Of a stretch of 64,000 bases of DNA, positions 63,657 to 64,000 are shown one piece after another. Position numbers and translations under genes: made by a program. The notes under the pieces were generated by a model, which was not told the DNA's origin, did not search any database, and saw nothing but the letters and a program-made list of their open reading frames with translations. Source of the DNA: Sphingobacterium gobiense (GTDB taxonomy: Bacteria; Bacteroidota; Bacteroidia; Sphingobacteriales; Sphingobacteriaceae). How positions within the stretch are numbered: position 1 is the first letter of the stretch; each line of letters starts with the position of its first letter. The stretch is taken from NCBI RefSeq assembly GCF_002980575.1, contig NZ_PVBS01000001.1, positions 930,001 through 994,000 on the forward strand. The letters run 5' to 3'.

Positions 63657-63934
63657 TAAAAATTAGTTTATTTCTATTCAATATGAGGACCATTACCGGA
63701 AAAGATCCAGTAAGCGAATTTAGAGAATATCAGTAACTCTTTGAACAGATTGATGAGGTTTAAAAAAACATGTAGCGTTTCAACTACATATTTAGCACAA
63801 TTTTCCTATGTAACAACTATCCCTTCTATCTTTCTCCGTTTTGAACTTTCATTTAAGATATAAATTTCAGAAATATAATACGTAATCAGTTTTCTAAAAC
63901 GTATTATGGAGTCGCAACAATACTTAACTTGGTC
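63657..63934. other. intergenic region with two hairpins
   Basis: This stretch is not coding. It contains a 9 bp inverted repeat (ATAATACGT at 63875-63883 with ACGTATTAT at 63899-63907) just past the stop of the right-edge gene. It also has a terminator-like hairpin at 63762-63789. The rest is AT-rich and must hold the promoter of the LuxR-type gene, for which no perfect -7 element was found. Confidence 0.5.
63762..63789 (-). terminator. probable terminator of the right-edge gene
   Basis: On the minus strand a 6 bp stem (63770-63775 with 63784-63789) and an 8-base loop are followed by a run of seven T (63762-63768 read in reverse). The stem is short, so confidence is modest. Confidence 0.45.
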
Positions 63935-64000
63935 TTAAAACAACCGCAATTGTGGGTTATGCAGTTTTTCCAAATCAGCGTCATAAAAATTAGAGATCGT
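63935..64000 (-). CDS. 3' end of an unidentified gene, cut by the window edge
   Basis: The last 66 bases read on the minus strand as 21 open codons ending in TAA at 63935, giving the C-terminus TISNFYDADLEKLHNPQLRLF. The composition is protein-like, and a terminator-type hairpin with a T run lies about 150 bp downstream. No family can be named from so little. Confidence 0.4.
   Translation of the reverse strand, partial: TISNFYDADLEKLHNPQLRLF

Noticed and set aside
1..64000. CRISPR arrays, rRNA or tRNA genes, complete insertion sequences
   Set aside because: No regularly spaced repeats, no rRNA-like stretches and no transposase with terminal repeats were seen. I could not identify a tRNA by eye, although one could be missed without a covariance search.

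Overview
The window looks like chromosomal DNA from a Bacteroidota bacterium, most likely a member of the Sphingobacteriaceae (Sphingobacterium-like). Several things point there: a MurF-alanine racemase fusion, a bacillithiol deacetylase, a TPR-AraC one-component regulator, a fimbrillin-like lipoprotein, DUF4294, very few Shine-Dalgarno sequences, and many promoters of the Bacteroidota type (-7 element TAnnTTTG, in the best cases about 19 bp downstream of a TTTG-like -33 box). No tRNA, rRNA, complete insertion sequence or CRISPR array was recognised.

Region 1 (1-33.4 kb) is mostly housekeeping. In order it holds a class A PBP (cut by the left edge), sigma-54, a small zinc peptidase, a bacterial GH3 protein, an MFS transporter, the two NHEJ genes ku and ligD placed tail to tail, a DJ-1/PfpI protein, a baeRF protein, mnmE, bshB1, a glutathione peroxidase-like protein, a DUF4294 protein, relA/spoT, a Fur-family regulator, purA, pabB, a TatD hydrolase, tcdA, an exonuclease/GIY-YIG fusion, fbp, ppk1, a DUF502 membrane protein, murF-alr, recX and a small outer-membrane barrel. 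A run of four G tracts that could fold as a G-quadruplex lies upstream of ku.

Region 2 (33.4-57.1 kb) starts with about 0.75 kb of apparently non-coding DNA carrying two copies of a palindrome-like 15-mer. After it comes a minus-strand exopolysaccharide locus of the Wzx/Wzy type. Nineteen genes from an epimerase (55750) to a Caps_synth glycosyltransferase (34183) are packed with 1-4 bp overlaps or short gaps, which suggests one transcript. A WecA/TagO-like initiating enzyme lies just upstream. The locus encodes a flippase, a polymerase, an outer-membrane export lipoprotein, a co-polymerase/tyrosine kinase with a Tyr-Gly tail and an unusual P-loop, two pyruvyl transferases, three acyl/acetyltransferases and many glycosyltransferases. 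One of these is an in-frame tandem fusion of two homologous GT4 enzymes.

Region 3 (57.1-64 kb) is a surface-structure locus with its own regulators: a 77-residue peptide gene, a fimbrillin-like lipoprotein and an OmpA protein in one probable operon with a good promoter. On the other side of a 570 bp divergent region are a 63-residue transposase-type HTH protein, a signal-peptide/TPR/TM/AraC regulator and, convergent with it, a six-TM protein with a LuxR-type HTH. This last region is the best candidate for an incompletely described system. The last 66 bases probably hold the 3' end of another minus-strand gene.
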